64,000 bases of DNA, from contig NZ_JYIX01000035.1 of assembly GCF_000956505.1 (NCBI RefSeq), positions 124,001 through 188,000 on the forward strand. The letters are read 5' to 3'. Source of the stretch: Microbacterium azadirachtae. GTDB taxonomy: Bacteria > Actinomycetota > Actinomycetes > Actinomycetales > Microbacteriaceae. The notes under the pieces were generated by a model. It worked only from the letters and a program-made list of their open reading frames with translations, was not told where the DNA came from and did not search any database. This document shows positions 1 to 10,193 of this stretch, in pieces (the first letter of the stretch is position 1; each line of letters opens with the position of its first letter). A program made the translations under genes and the position numbers.

Positions 1-1
1 G

Positions 2-1045
2 TCCCTCAAGGACATGGCGACGGCCGGCGAGAACCCGATCGGCAACGGACCCTACAAGTTCGCCAAGGCGGGCGCGTGGCAGCACAAGGTCGAGCTCGAC
101 CTCGTGAAGAGCGACTCCTACAAGGGTGGACGTCAGGCCAAGAACGGCGGCGTGAACTTCATCTTCTACGCGACGGCCGACGCGGCGTACGCCGACCTGC
201 AGAGCGACAAGGTCGACGTGATCGACCTGATCCCGGCGTCCGCGCAGCAGACGTTCGAGTCCGACCTGGGCGACCGTGCCGTCAACCAGCCGGCCGCGAT
301 CTTCCAGTCGTTCTCGATCCCGGGCAACGCCGCGCACTTCACCGGTGACGAGGGCAAGCTGCGTCGCGAGGCCATCTCCATGGCCATCGACCGCGCCGCG
401 ATCACGAAGACGATCTTCAACAACACCCGCACCCCAGCCAGCGACTTCACCTCGCCGGTCATCGCGGGCTGGTCCGACTCCCTCCAGGGCGCCGACGTGC
501 TGAAGTTCGACGCGAAGAAGGCGAAGGACCTGTGGGCTCAGGCCGACAAGATCTCGCCGTGGGAGGGCAAGTTCCAGATCGCCTACAACTCCGACTCCTC
601 GCACCAGGCCTGGGTCGACGCGGTCTCCAACCAGCTGAAGAACAACCTCGGCATCGACGCATCGGGCAACCCCTACGTCGACTTCGCTGCTCTCCGCAAG
701 GACGTGAACGCGCGCACCATCCAGACCGCGTTCCGCACCGGCTGGCAGGCCGACTACCCGGCGCAGTACAACTTCCTGCAGCCGATCTACGGCACCAAGG
801 CGTCGTCGAACGACACCGACTACTCGAACCCCGAGTTCGACAAGCTGGTCGCGAAGGGCGCCTCGGCGACCGACCAGTCCGAGGCCACGAAGGACTACGC
901 CCAGGCCCAGGAGCTGCTGCTCAAGGACCTCCCGGCGATCCCGCTCTGGTACTCGAACGTGAACGGCGGCTTCGCCAAGGGCGTGAACAACGTCCAGTTC
1001 GGATGGAACTCGGTTCCGCTGTACTACGAGATCACCAAGGGCTGA
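2..1045 (+). CDS. ABC transporter substrate-binding protein, family 5 (oligopeptide/dipeptide type), C-terminal part
   Basis: The gene enters from outside the window, so signal peptide and lipobox are not visible; the frame is open from base 2 and ends at TGA 1043-1045 (about 347 residues). The text matches the C-terminal two thirds of SBP_bac_5 proteins, which are lipid-anchored outside the membrane, bind oligopeptides and deliver them to an ABC permease: an early GNGPYKF stretch, a central segment with many Lys and Asp, and a late LPAIPLWY segment typical of the family. Two permeases and a double ATPase follow on the same strand, so this is the binding component of that importer. Two hairpins lie between it and the first permease, which would favour higher expression of this gene. 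Peptide is the likely ligand; nickel or other ligands cannot be excluded. Confidence 0.9.
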   Translation, partial: SLKDMATAGENPIGNGPYKFAKAGAWQHKVELDLVKSDSYKGGRQAKNGGVNFIFYATADAAYADLQSDKVDVIDLIPASAQQTFESDLGDRAVNQPAAIFQSFSIPGNAAHFTGDEGKLRREAISMAIDRAAITKTIFNNTRTPASDFTSPVIAGWSDSLQGADVLKFDAKKAKDLWAQADKISPWEGKFQIAYNSDSSHQAWVDAVSNQLKNNLGIDASGNPYVDFAALRKDVNARTIQTAFRTGWQADYPAQYNFLQPIYGTKASSNDTDYSNPEFDKLVAKGASATDQSEATKDYAQAQELLLKDLPAIPLWYSNVNGGFAKGVNNVQFGWNSVPLYYEITKG

Positions 1046-1065
1046 TCAGCCCCAGGGATCACACC

Positions 1066-1099
1066 CGCGAGGCGGTGACGACCACGTCACCGCCTCGCG
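1066..1099 (+). terminator. Perfect 15-bp hairpin after the binding-protein gene
   Basis: Arms 1066-1080 and 1085-1099 are exact reverse complements around a 4-nt loop. No U-run follows, so it may act as a partial terminator or as an mRNA 3'-end stabiliser separating the binding protein from the permease genes. Confidence 0.65.
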
Positions 1100-1152
1100 C
1101 GCTGTCGAAAACAGTGTCGTGCACGTCGAACACGTGACACGATTCTCTCAAC

Positions 1153-1197
1153 GAGGCGTCACGCCCGCACCGATCGTGCGGGTACCCGAGACGCCTC
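1153..1197 (+). other. Second, nested hairpin before the permease gene
   Basis: GAGGCGTC at 1153-1160 pairs with GACGCCTC at 1190-1197. Inside it CCCGCAC (1164-1170) pairs with GTGCGGG (1176-1182). The structure ends about 20 nt before the permease start and just before its ribosome site (GGAGGGAGGG, 1205-1214), so it could affect translation or processing of the downstream message. Confidence 0.5.
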
Positions 1198-1219
1198 CTC
1201 ATCTGGAGGGAGGGCGAAT

Positions 1220-2149
1220 GTGGTCGGTTACATCCTCAAACGCCTCTTGCAGGTGATCCCCGTCTTCATCGGGGCCACCCTGCTCATCTACTTTCTGGTG
1301 TTCGCCATGCCTGGCGACCCCATCGCGGCGCTCTTCGGCGACAAGCAGCCGAGCAAGCAGCTGCATGACGCGCTCGTCGCGCAGTACCACCTCGATCAGC
1401 CGTTCATCGTGCAGTACTGGTACTACCTGACCGGGATCTTCCGCGGCGACATGGGGACCACGTTCTCCGGACGCTCCGTGAACGACGTGCTCGCGGCGAC
1501 GCTGCCGGTGACGGGTCGACTCGCGGTCATGGCGATCGGGATCGAGTTCACGCTCGCGATCATCATCGGGACGTTCTCGGCGCTGCGCAAGGGCAAGATC
1601 TTCGACAACTCGATGCTGGTGCTGTCGCTGTTCTTCATCTCGCTGCCGATCTTCGTCATCGCGTTCCTGGCGCAGTACTTCCTCGCCGTCAAACTGCAGT
1701 GGTTCAGTCCCACGGTCGGCGCGACGAACGACTGGGGCGACATGTGGTTGCCCGCGATCGTGCTGGGCCTCAGCCTCTACGCGGTGAGCATGCGCCTGAT
1801 GCGCGGTTCCGTCATCGACACGCTCAACCAGGACTGGGTGCGCACCGCGTACAGCAAGGGCCTGCCGCGGCGCCGGGTCATCCCGGTGCACGTGCTGCGC
1901 AACTCGCTGATCCCGGTCATCACCAACTCCGCGACCAACTTCGGCGTGCTGCTGGTGGGCGCGACCGTCACCGAGGGCATCTTCAACATCCCCGGCGTCG
2001 GCAACACTCTCTTCCAAGCCATTCGACAGCACGAGGGCTCGACGGTCGTTTCCTTCGTGACGGTGTTCGTGATCATCTACGTGCTCGTCAACCTGGTCGT
2101 CGATATGCTCTACGGCCTGCTCGACCCGAGGATCCGCTATGTCCGGTGA
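1220..2149 (+). CDS. ABC transporter permease, DppB/OppB type
   Basis: 309-residue integral membrane subunit of the peptide importer. It opens with a short cytoplasmic start and a first membrane helix (about residues 8-30), then has the usual cluster of five further helices. The cytoplasmic EAA coupling loop that contacts the ATPase lies near residues 214-233 (RRRVIPVHVLRNSLIP). GTG at 1220 is preferred: it follows a strong purine-rich ribosome site at 1205-1214 and gives the family-typical N-terminus VGYILKRLL; the ATG two bases upstream is in another frame. It overlaps the next permease by 11 bases, indicating translational coupling. Confidence 0.93.
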   Translation: MVGYILKRLLQVIPVFIGATLLIYFLVFAMPGDPIAALFGDKQPSKQLHDALVAQYHLDQPFIVQYWYYLTGIFRGDMGTTFSGRSVNDVLAATLPVTGRLAVMAIGIEFTLAIIIGTFSALRKGKIFDNSMLVLSLFFISLPIFVIAFLAQYFLAVKLQWFSPTVGATNDWGDMWLPAIVLGLSLYAVSMRLMRGSVIDTLNQDWVRTAYSKGLPRRRVIPVHVLRNSLIPVITNSATNFGVLLVGATVTEGIFNIPGVGNTLFQAIRQHEGSTVVSFVTVFVIIYVLVNLVVDMLYGLLDPRIRYVR

Positions 2150-3083
2150 CACCAGCGCGACGCATTACGTCGCTCCCATCCAGGACGGCACGATCGCCGT
2201 CGACGTGGTCAAGATCGCGGAGAAGCCCTCGAACCTGTGGCGCGACGCCTGGGCGGACATGCGGCGCCGGCCGATGTTCTGGGTCTCCGTGGTCATCGTG
2301 CTCATCGTGCTGCTGATGGCGGTCTGGCCGACGCTGTTCACGCAGACCCCGCCGAACAGCAACTGCCAGCTGTCCGACTCCAACGGAGGTCCGACCGCCG
2401 GGCACCCGCTCGGCTTCACGTTCCAGGGCTGCGACATCTACGCGCGGACCGTATGGGGCGCGCGGACCTCGGTCTCCGTCGGCATCATCGCGACGCTCAT
2501 CGGATCGGTCATCGGCCTCATCATGGGCGCCCTGGCCGGCTTCTACGGCGGGTGGCTGGATGGTCTGCTGTCCCGCATCGGCGACATCTTCTTCTCGATC
2601 CCCTACATCCTCGCGGCCGTCGTCGTGATGAGCGTGTTCGCGCAGTTCCGCAACGTGTTCACGCTCGCGTTGGCGATCGGCGGGTTCGCCTGGGCCTCCA
2701 CGGCCCGCGTGGTCCGCGCCGAAGTGCTGAGGGTGCGCCAGGCCGACTTCGTCATGGCGTCGCGTGCGCTGGGCAAGTCCCGGTTCGGCACCATGATCGG
2801 GCACGTCATCCCGAACGCGATCGCTCCGCTGCTCGTCGTCACGACGCTGAGCCTCGCGGCGGCGATCGTGGCCGAGGCGACACTGTCCTTCCTCGGGGTC
2901 GGGCTCGGCAGCGACACGATGAGCTGGGGCAACGACATCAGCCAGGCGCAGCAGTCCCTGCGCGTGGCGCCGATGGCCCTCATCTACCCGTCGATCGCGC
3001 TGACCGTCACGGTGCTCGCGTTCATCATGCTGGGCGAGCTCGTGCGAGACGCCCTCGACCCGAGAGCGAGGGCTCGTCGATGA
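2139..3083 (+). CDS. ABC transporter permease, DppC/OppC type
   Basis: 314-residue second permease. A cytoplasmic N-terminal arm of about 45 residues precedes the first helix (VSVVIVLIVLLMAVW). A long extracytoplasmic loop with two Cys residues follows, then five helices. The EAA loop is at about 209-229 (ALGKSRFGTMIGHVIPN). The start ATG lies inside the previous gene and the stop overlaps the ATG of the ATPase gene by four bases, so the three genes are one translationally coupled unit. The DppC-like N-terminal extension and the first-loop cysteines distinguish it from the DppB-like partner. Confidence 0.93.
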   Translation: MSGDTSATHYVAPIQDGTIAVDVVKIAEKPSNLWRDAWADMRRRPMFWVSVVIVLIVLLMAVWPTLFTQTPPNSNCQLSDSNGGPTAGHPLGFTFQGCDIYARTVWGARTSVSVGIIATLIGSVIGLIMGALAGFYGGWLDGLLSRIGDIFFSIPYILAAVVVMSVFAQFRNVFTLALAIGGFAWASTARVVRAEVLRVRQADFVMASRALGKSRFGTMIGHVIPNAIAPLLVVTTLSLAAAIVAEATLSFLGVGLGSDTMSWGNDISQAQQSLRVAPMALIYPSIALTVTVLAFIMLGELVRDALDPRARARR

Positions 3084-4753
3084 GCGCGACCGCCGACACG
3101 CCGCTGCTGCGGATCCGTGACCTCAGGGTCGCGTTCGACACCCAGAAGGGCTCGAGAGAGGTCCTGCACGGGATCAACCTGGAGCTGTACGCGGGCGAGA
3201 CGCTCGCGATCGTGGGCGAGTCCGGATCCGGCAAGTCGACGACCGCGTCCGCGATCGTCAACCTGCTGCCCGGCACCGGACACGTCACCGCGGGCAGCAT
3301 CACGCTCGACGGCCAGGAGCTGACCGGGCTCAACGAGGCGCAGATGGAGAAGATCCGCGGTCGCGAGATCGGCTACGTGCCCCAGGACCCGATGTCCAAC
3401 CTCAATCCGGTGTGGTCGATCGGCTTCCAGGTCAAGGAGGCGATCCGTGCGAACGGCCTCGCATCCGGGCGCAAGGAGATCGAGGCCCGTGCGATCGAGG
3501 TGCTGCAGCAGGCCGGTCTTGCCGACGCGGCCAAGCGTCTGCACCAGTACCCGCACCAGTTCTCCGGAGGCATGCGTCAGCGCGCGCTGATCGGCATCGG
3601 CCTCGCGGCCGACCCGAAGCTGCTCATCGCGGACGAGCCCACGTCGGCGCTCGACGTGACCGTGCAGCGCGTGATCCTCGATCACCTGGCGTCGCTGACG
3701 AAGGAGAAGGGCACTTCGGTCCTGCTGATCACGCACGACCTCGGCCTCGCGGCCGAGCGCGCGGAGAAGATCATCGTCATGCAGAACGGCGAGATCGTCG
3801 AGGCGGGGCCGAGCCGCGAGATCCTGGAGAACCCGCTGCACCCGTACACGAAGAAGCTGGTGGCCGCGGCCCCCAGCATCGCGTCGCAGCGCATCCAGGC
3901 GGTCGCGGAGCGCCGGGGCATCGAGACGAGCGACGACATCGCCGGCATCCCGCCGACGGTCTCCGTGCGGGACCTCACCAAGGACTACAAGATCCGTCAG
4001 GGCCAGTTCCGCAGCGTTCCGTTCCGTGCCGTCGACAACGTCTCGTTCGACATCCCGAAGGGCAAGACGCTGGCGCTCGTCGGCGAGTCCGGCTCGGGCA
4101 AGTCGACCGTGGCGAAGATGGTGCTGAAGCTCGAGGAGCAGACCTCCGGGTCCATCCACATCGACGGCTCGGACGTGTCCGGCCTGTCGGGGCGGGAGAC
4201 GCTCGCGCTGCGCCGCCGCATGCAGCCCGTGTTCCAGGACCCGTACGGATCCATGGATCCGCTGCGCAACATCGGCAACACGATCTCGGAGCCGCTGGAC
4301 ATCCACGGCGTCGGGGACAAGGCCTCGCGGCATGCGCGTGTCCTGGAGCTGCTCGACCAGGTCTCGCTGCCGAGCGAGCTGGCCACGCGGTACCCGAACG
4401 AGCTGTCCGGCGGTCAGCGCCAGCGCGTCGCGATCGCGCGTGCTCTGGCGCTCAAGCCCGACATCGTCGTCCTCGACGAGGCGGTCTCCGCGCTCGACGT
4501 GCTGGTGCAGGATCAGATCCTGAAGCTGCTCGCCGAGCTGCAGAACGAGCTCGACCTCACCTACCTGTTCATCACGCACGACCTCGCCGTCGTGCGCGTC
4601 GCGGCCGACATGGTCTGCGTGATGGAGAAGGGCAAGCTCGTCGAGCAGGGAACGGTGGACGAGATCTTCGCCAACCCGCAGGAGGAGTACACGGAGCGTC
4701 TGCTCCAGGCCATCCCCGGCGTCTCGATCACCCTGGGTGGTCGCGGCGCGTGA
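3080..4753 (+). CDS. Fused double ATP-binding protein of the peptide ABC transporter (DppD-DppF fusion)
   Basis: 557 residues containing two complete ABC ATPase modules in one chain, replacing the separate OppD and OppF subunits. Module 1: Walker A GESGSGKST at 46-54, signature FSGGMRQR near 160-167, Walker B LLIADEP near 181. Its C-terminal LHPYTKKL tail is typical of oligopeptide-type ATPases. Module 2: Walker A GESGSGKST near 335-343, signature LSGGQRQR near 442-449, Walker B followed by DEAVSALD. The usual DEPVSALD has Ala for Pro here, a mild change that keeps the catalytic Glu. ATG 3080 overlaps the upstream stop. An open frame runs further 5' but is antisense-like shadow over the permease gene. 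Confidence 0.95.
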   Translation: MSATADTPLLRIRDLRVAFDTQKGSREVLHGINLELYAGETLAIVGESGSGKSTTASAIVNLLPGTGHVTAGSITLDGQELTGLNEAQMEKIRGREIGYVPQDPMSNLNPVWSIGFQVKEAIRANGLASGRKEIEARAIEVLQQAGLADAAKRLHQYPHQFSGGMRQRALIGIGLAADPKLLIADEPTSALDVTVQRVILDHLASLTKEKGTSVLLITHDLGLAAERAEKIIVMQNGEIVEAGPSREILENPLHPYTKKLVAAAPSIASQRIQAVAERRGIETSDDIAGIPPTVSVRDLTKDYKIRQGQFRSVPFRAVDNVSFDIPKGKTLALVGESGSGKSTVAKMVLKLEEQTSGSIHIDGSDVSGLSGRETLALRRRMQPVFQDPYGSMDPLRNIGNTISEPLDIHGVGDKASRHARVLELLDQVSLPSELATRYPNELSGGQRQRVAIARALALKPDIVVLDEAVSALDVLVQDQILKLLAELQNELDLTYLFITHDLAVVRVAADMVCVMEKGKLVEQGTVDEIFANPQEEYTERLLQAIPGVSITLGGRGA

Positions 4754-5334
4754 GTTCGATGGATCAGATGCCCGTGGGCGCGCGGACTTACCGCGCGTCC
4801 ACGGGCATCGCCGTTCTGGTGGTGTGCGCGGCTCTGGCCGTCTTCCTGCTCGGCGACGCTGTCGTGCGCGGCAGCTGGGCGCAGATGCTGCTGTACGCGC
4901 CGTGGGTGCTGCTCGTGCTGTGGCTGATCTACGCGATCAGCGTGGTCTCGAAGGTGCGCGTGGACGAGGACGGCGCGAGGGTGCAGAACTTCCTGCGCCG
5001 CACCGCATTCGGCTGGCACCGCGTGACCGAGCTCGACCTGCGCTGGCAGCTGGACTTCACCCTCGATGACGGCAAGAAGCTCGCGTGCTGGGGCGGTCCT
5101 GGCCGCATCCAGTCGCCGCGGCTCGGCAAGCGCTCCGGCGAGCTCAAAGTGCCGCCGAGCCTGCAGGCGCTCACCGAGGTGCGCACCCGCTGGGAGAACG
5201 CGGTGGAGCGGCCCGCCCGTGCCGCGGGGGAGGGCGTCGACGCCCCGATCCGCCGCAGTTGGGACTGGCCCGCGATCGGCGCCCTGGTCGCGATCCTCTC
5301 CTGGGCCGCGATCTCCGTCGCCGTCACCCGCTGA
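4750..5334 (+). CDS. PH-domain membrane protein
   Basis: 194 residues from GTG 4750, which overlaps the ATPase stop as GTGA; ATG 4759 in the same frame would give 191. Two adjacent membrane helices (about 17-37 and 47-67) are followed by a bacterial PH-like domain starting at KVRVDEDGARVQNF. A linker and a last helix (about 172-191) end the chain. Proteins of this layout are widespread in actinobacteria and their function is unknown. Overlap with the transporter operon suggests co-transcription but not necessarily a shared role. Confidence 0.8.
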   Translation: MSSMDQMPVGARTYRASTGIAVLVVCAALAVFLLGDAVVRGSWAQMLLYAPWVLLVLWLIYAISVVSKVRVDEDGARVQNFLRRTAFGWHRVTELDLRWQLDFTLDDGKKLACWGGPGRIQSPRLGKRSGELKVPPSLQALTEVRTRWENAVERPARAAGEGVDAPIRRSWDWPAIGALVAILSWAAISVAVTR

Positions 5335-5368
5335 CTGCCCTTTCTCTGACCGCCCTCGCTCCGACCGG

Positions 5369-5398
5369 GAGCGCTCTGACCGCGAGCGCTCTGACCGC
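5369..5398. repeat. Tandem 15-bp repeat, two exact copies
   Basis: GAGCGCTCTGACCGC occurs at 5369-5383 and again at 5384-5398. The second copy runs into the 79-bp palindrome that begins at 5392, so the terminal sequence of the palindrome has been duplicated outward, probably by replication slippage. Confidence 0.85.
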
Positions 5399-5470
5399 GA
5401 GACTCCAACTCCGCGACGAGACTGCGCTGTTTGAGCGCAGTCTCGTCGCCCAGTTGGAGTCTCGCGGTCA
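5392..5470. repeat. 79-bp palindromic repeat, copy 1
   Basis: Outer arms 5392-5410 and 5452-5470 are exact 19-bp reverse complements. A CC/CC internal mismatch follows, then inner arms 5413-5428 and 5434-5449 pair over 16 bp with a 5-nt loop. It sits between convergent genes, 17 bp past the stop of the AbiEi-like gene. Three more copies of identical length occur in the window. Confidence 0.95.
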
Positions 5471-5486
5471 ACGCGGGGAGTCGCGG

Positions 5487-6449
5487 TCAGTGCAGGGCGT
5501 CGCGGAGTGAGGCCAGCAGGAACGGGTCGGCCGGGAGCGGGCGCGGTACGCGCGCCGTGCGGAGGATGTCGATGAGCGGATCCACCTCTCGCAACTCGGG
5601 CCAACCCCATCGGATCCGGCGCGAGGCTCGGCGCAGGAGCCTGGCTTCTCGGCGCTTCTCCTTGACGATCGCCTTCGTCGGGTCACCGAGTTCGCCGGTG
5701 TATTTGACGGTGCCGTCCGCCTCGCCGATGAGGTCGCGCGAACGCCAGAAGAAGTCGACCCTGTCTTCGGCGCCATCGATGAGGAACGTCACCTGGGTCT
5801 CCGGCAGCTCGAAGCCCGCGAACTCCATCGCCGCAAGGCTCAGCGATTCGAGCACGCTCTCGGGAACGCCGGTCGCCCGGTCGAGAGCCCATCGGGCCCT
5901 GCGCCGGTTGCGTGACGACAGGCGTGACTCGTTGATCGCGCGGAGCTGCGCGGCGCTGAGTCGGGGCGTACGGCGCATCAGCGCGTCGACGTAGGCGAGG
6001 CCGGTGCCGGGAGACGACGCGCGGGCGACATCGACGGCGGTGTCGGCAGCCGATGTCAGCCGGATCCCGTCGATCTCGTCGATCGCGCGCCGGTCGGCGG
6101 AGGTGAGAACGCGGACGACGCCCGAGACGCGGCTGGTCCGATCAGGATCCAGGATGAGAACGGGATCGTGTTGCCGCCCGAGGAACACGCCGCGGAGAGC
6201 CGCCGCGGTCGCGCCGCAGAACACGAACCCCGGGTTGGCGAGGCTCACGGCATGCACTCGGGCAAGATAGCGGTCCCAGGGCGCCATCGCTTCCCATCCT
6301 CCGGTCGGTGCGTAGACGCCCGGGACGACCCGGACGAGATCGCCCTGCCGCCAGGCCCGGTCGAGGACGGTCGTGTTCGCGGCACCGTGCGAACGCATCA
6401 GCTCGGTCGGAGAAGGTGCGAGCCCTGGCGCGAGAGTCGATTTCGGCAT
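5487..6449 (-). CDS. AbiEi-like winged-helix protein with PD-(D/E)XK nuclease-like C-terminus
   Basis: 320 residues. The N-terminal 50 residues (LDRAWRQGDLVRVVPGVYAP) resemble the winged-helix region of AbiEi-type antitoxins, the antitoxin half of type IV toxin-antitoxin systems. The C-terminal part has an ordered set D232, E243-x-D245-G and K249 (RVDFFW then LIGEADGTVKY), the pattern of DUF559/Vsr-like PD-(D/E)XK nuclease folds. ATG at 6449 is chosen because GGAGG lies 9 nt upstream and the family N-terminus starts there; the frame stays open further 5' only through a palindromic repeat. No AbiEii toxin gene is adjacent. The gene is bracketed by two palindrome copies in the same polarity. 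Function unproven: transcriptional regulator, solitary antitoxin or defence nuclease are all possible. Confidence 0.7.
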   Translation of the reverse strand: MPKSTLAPGLAPSPTELMRSHGAANTTVLDRAWRQGDLVRVVPGVYAPTGGWEAMAPWDRYLARVHAVSLANPGFVFCGATAAALRGVFLGRQHDPVLILDPDRTSRVSGVVRVLTSADRRAIDEIDGIRLTSAADTAVDVARASSPGTGLAYVDALMRRTPRLSAAQLRAINESRLSSRNRRRARWALDRATGVPESVLESLSLAAMEFAGFELPETQVTFLIDGAEDRVDFFWRSRDLIGEADGTVKYTGELGDPTKAIVKEKRREARLLRRASRRIRWGWPELREVDPLIDILRTARVPRPLPADPFLLASLRDALH

Positions 6450-6558
6450 GCGCCGATCCTCCGCGACACGGGTGCGGCACGGTTCCCACATCGCGAGACC
6501 CGTGCAGAACCTCCCTCCCGACCCGTCTGTGCGGACCGATGCGAGCGCCAGCCGTATC

Positions 6559-6637
6559 TGACCGCGAGACTCCAACTCCGCGACGAGACTGCGCGTCGGC
6601 AGCGCATTCTCGTCGCCCAGTTGGAGTCTCGCGGTCA
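6559..6637. repeat. 79-bp palindromic repeat, copy 2
   Basis: Same length and same polarity (CC in the left arm) as copy 1. The outer 19-bp arms are exact; the inner arm carries one mismatch (GCGCATTCTCG on the right) and the loop is 7 nt. It lies 30 bp past the stop of the CPBP gene and 110 bp upstream of the AbiEi-like start. Confidence 0.95.
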
Positions 6638-6666
6638 AGAGAGCCCGGGACGGGGGCGGGCGCACG

Positions 6667-7464
6667 TCAGTGCGCGGGCAGGCCGAACAGGGCCGGCCAG
6701 GTCGAAGCGGCCCAGGGGTAGCCGACGAACACCGCCGCGTCGATGAGGAAGTGCGCGACGAGGAACGGCAAGAGTCGGCCGGTGCGCAGGAACAGGAAGC
6801 CGAACAGCAGCCCCATGCCCAGGTTCCCGATGAACGCGCCGGGGCCCTGGTACAGGTGATAACTCGCGCGCAGCACAGAGGTGGCGAGGATGATCGTCCA
6901 CGGGCCCCAGCCGAGCTGGCGCAGCCGGGCGAAGAGGTATCCCAGCACCACGAACTCCTCCTGCACGGAGGCGCGTGCGGCGGACAGCAGCAGCACGGGG
7001 ATCGTCCACCAGTACGCGCTCTGCGCCCCAGGATCCACCGCGACGAACAGACCCATCGCGCGTCCCGCGAGGTAGAGCGCGAGCCCGGGGATCCCGATCG
7101 CGAGCACCAGCAGGAGACCTCCGCCCGTGTCGCGGCCGATGCGCGCGCCGTCGAGGCCCAGCGCGCCGAGGTGCGGGCGTGCCGGTCGCCAGAGCAGGAA
7201 GCACACCAGCAGAACCGGGACGACGGAGAACCCGATCCCGAGCACCTGATAGAGGAAGTCGAACAGCTCGCGGCTGGACTGCGACGGATTCAGCGTCGCC
7301 GTCTGGTCCGCGAGAGGCGTCGAGAGGGACAGACGGTCCAGGAGCTGGACGATCGCGTACACGGCGGATTGCCCGAGCCCGAGGCCGAGCACGATCGCGA
7401 TCTCCCATCCGAGGCGCTTCCTGGACGGGGAGTCCGGCGGGTCGAGCGGCAGGGCGATCCTCAT
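6667..7464 (-). CDS. CPBP family intramembrane metalloprotease
   Basis: 265-residue multi-helix membrane protein with the three CPBP (Abi, CAAX protease-like) motifs: E169-E170 in [11 protein letters not shown]203 in SYHLYQG, and H238 with D242 in VAHFLIDA. These residues form the metal site in Rce1-type proteases. The Arg of the usual EExxxR motif is Leu here, and GY follows, as in one actinobacterial subgroup. ATG 7464 is preferred because TACGCT (complement of 7471-7476) stands exactly 6 nt upstream, a leaderless start signal; the open frame beyond it is antisense to typA. Substrate unknown. Confidence 0.85.
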   Translation of the reverse strand: MRIALPLDPPDSPSRKRLGWEIAIVLGLGLGQSAVYAIVQLLDRLSLSTPLADQTATLNPSQSSRELFDFLYQVLGIGFSVVPVLLVCFLLWRPARPHLGALGLDGARIGRDTGGGLLLVLAIGIPGLALYLAGRAMGLFVAVDPGAQSAYWWTIPVLLLSAARASVQEEFVVLGYLFARLRQLGWGPWTIILATSVLRASYHLYQGPGAFIGNLGMGLLFGFLFLRTGRLLPFLVAHFLIDAAVFVGYPWAASTWPALFGLPAH

Positions 7465-7567
7465 GCGATGAGCGTACGCGTCACCGCGCAGAGGACGTCC
7501 AGGAGCGGTGATGTATCTTGAAGAGTCCGGAATCCCGGGCGAAACCCCAGCTGCATTGGATTCCTTC

Positions 7568-9478
<1,911 letters not shown>

Positions 9479-9490
9479 GTCTTCGATACT

Positions 9491-9528
9491 CGAAACGGCC
9501 CGTCTGCTCCGGCAGGCGGGCCGTTTCG
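9491..9528 (+). terminator. Terminator of typA
   Basis: Arms 9491-9502 and 9517-9528 (CGAAACGGCCCG and its complement) are exact over 12 bp, extended inward by CTG/CAG. T-rich sequence is limited to GTTTCG inside the arm. It lies 12 bp past the typA stop and is also usable from the opposite strand by the convergent regulator gene. Confidence 0.85.
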
Positions 9529-9579
9529 CGTGCCGGGCGTTCGCGCGCCGTGCCCTTGGGGTGCGGCGCGCAACGCGGC

Positions 9580-10128
9580 TCAGCGCAGCTCGGAGATGAG
9601 CACCGCGGATGTGCCGGGCTCGAGGGCCTCGAACACGTGGGAGGCGTCTCCGGGGTAGGAGAGGTAGTCGCCGGGGTGGAGCTCCTCGGAGGCGTCCGCA
9701 GGCCCGATCTGGGCGCGTCCGCTGATCAGGACCACATGCTCCGTGGTGCCCACGTGGTGCGGCTGCGAGCGGCGCGGTTCGCCCGGCTCCGCCTGGATGA
9801 TGTACAGGTCGCGGCGGGCGCCCGGGGGACAGGCCGCGATGAGGGTCGCCAGATACGGCGCCGCAGCCGAGGGCACGCCGGCATGGTCACCGGCGCGGAT
9901 CAGTGTCGGGGCGTTGGTGCGCTCCTCGACGAACGCGGCGAACGGGACCCCGAGCGCGTCGGCGATCGCCCACAGCGTCTCCACGCTGGGGCCCGAGGAT
10001 CCGTTCTCCAGCTGCGACACCGTCGCCTTCGAGATGCCCGCGCGGCGGGCGAGCTCGGAGACGGAGATCCCCGCCGCCTCGCGCTCTCGACGCAGGGACC
10101 GGGAGATGCGCTCGCGGAGATCGTCCAT
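9580..10128 (-). CDS. XRE-family regulator with C-terminal cupin domain
   Basis: 182 residues: a helix-turn-helix of the XRE type at about 6-60 (VSELARRAGISKATVSQLENG contains the recognition region) and a cupin fold at about 105-180 (QPHHVGTTEHVVLISG, HPGDYLSYPGD). Proteins of this layout bind a small metabolite in the cupin and repress neighbouring transport or catabolic genes. It is transcribed divergently from azlCD with only 65 bp between starts, so regulation of the branched-chain amino acid exporter is the natural inference. AACGATCGTT (10144-10153) lies between its putative -35 (TTGTCA) and -10, which would allow autorepression. Confidence 0.88.
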   Translation of the reverse strand: MDDLRERISRSLRREREAAGISVSELARRAGISKATVSQLENGSSGPSVETLWAIADALGVPFAAFVEERTNAPTLIRAGDHAGVPSAAAPYLATLIAACPPGARRDLYIIQAEPGEPRRSQPHHVGTTEHVVLISGRAQIGPADASEELHPGDYLSYPGDASHVFEALEPGTSAVLISELR

Positions 10129-10143
10129 GAGGCCAGTATTCCA

Positions 10144-10193
10144 AACGATCGTTCACCTTGACAAACGATTTGCTCTTGTTCACAATGATCGTC
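10144..10193. promoter_or_regulatory. Divergent promoter and operator region of the azlCD regulator
   Basis: For azlC: TTGACA at 10158-10163, 17 bp, CACAAT at 10181-10186, then 7 nt to ATG 10194, which implies a leaderless message. For the regulator, TTGTCA overlaps on the opposite strand. The perfect palindrome AACGATCGTT at 10144-10153, with related AACGATT (10164) and AATGATCGT (10184) elements, is a plausible operator. Confidence 0.65.

Noticed and set aside
5392..5470. Palindromic repeats read as coding (open frames run through them with TARLQLGDE-like text)
   Set aside because: The same text appears in several frames and on both strands because the element is a palindrome; no gene context supports translation.
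5392..6637. The two palindromes at 5.4 and 6.6 kb as a CRISPR array or as insertion-sequence ends
   Set aside because: Only two copies locally, 1.1 kb apart, with a gene between them that is not a transposase; no target duplication seen.
7508..7567. Upstream start for typA at 7508/7511
   Set aside because: AGGAG is well placed, but the added residues do not match TypA proteins and 7568 gives the conserved N-terminus; kept only as an alternative.
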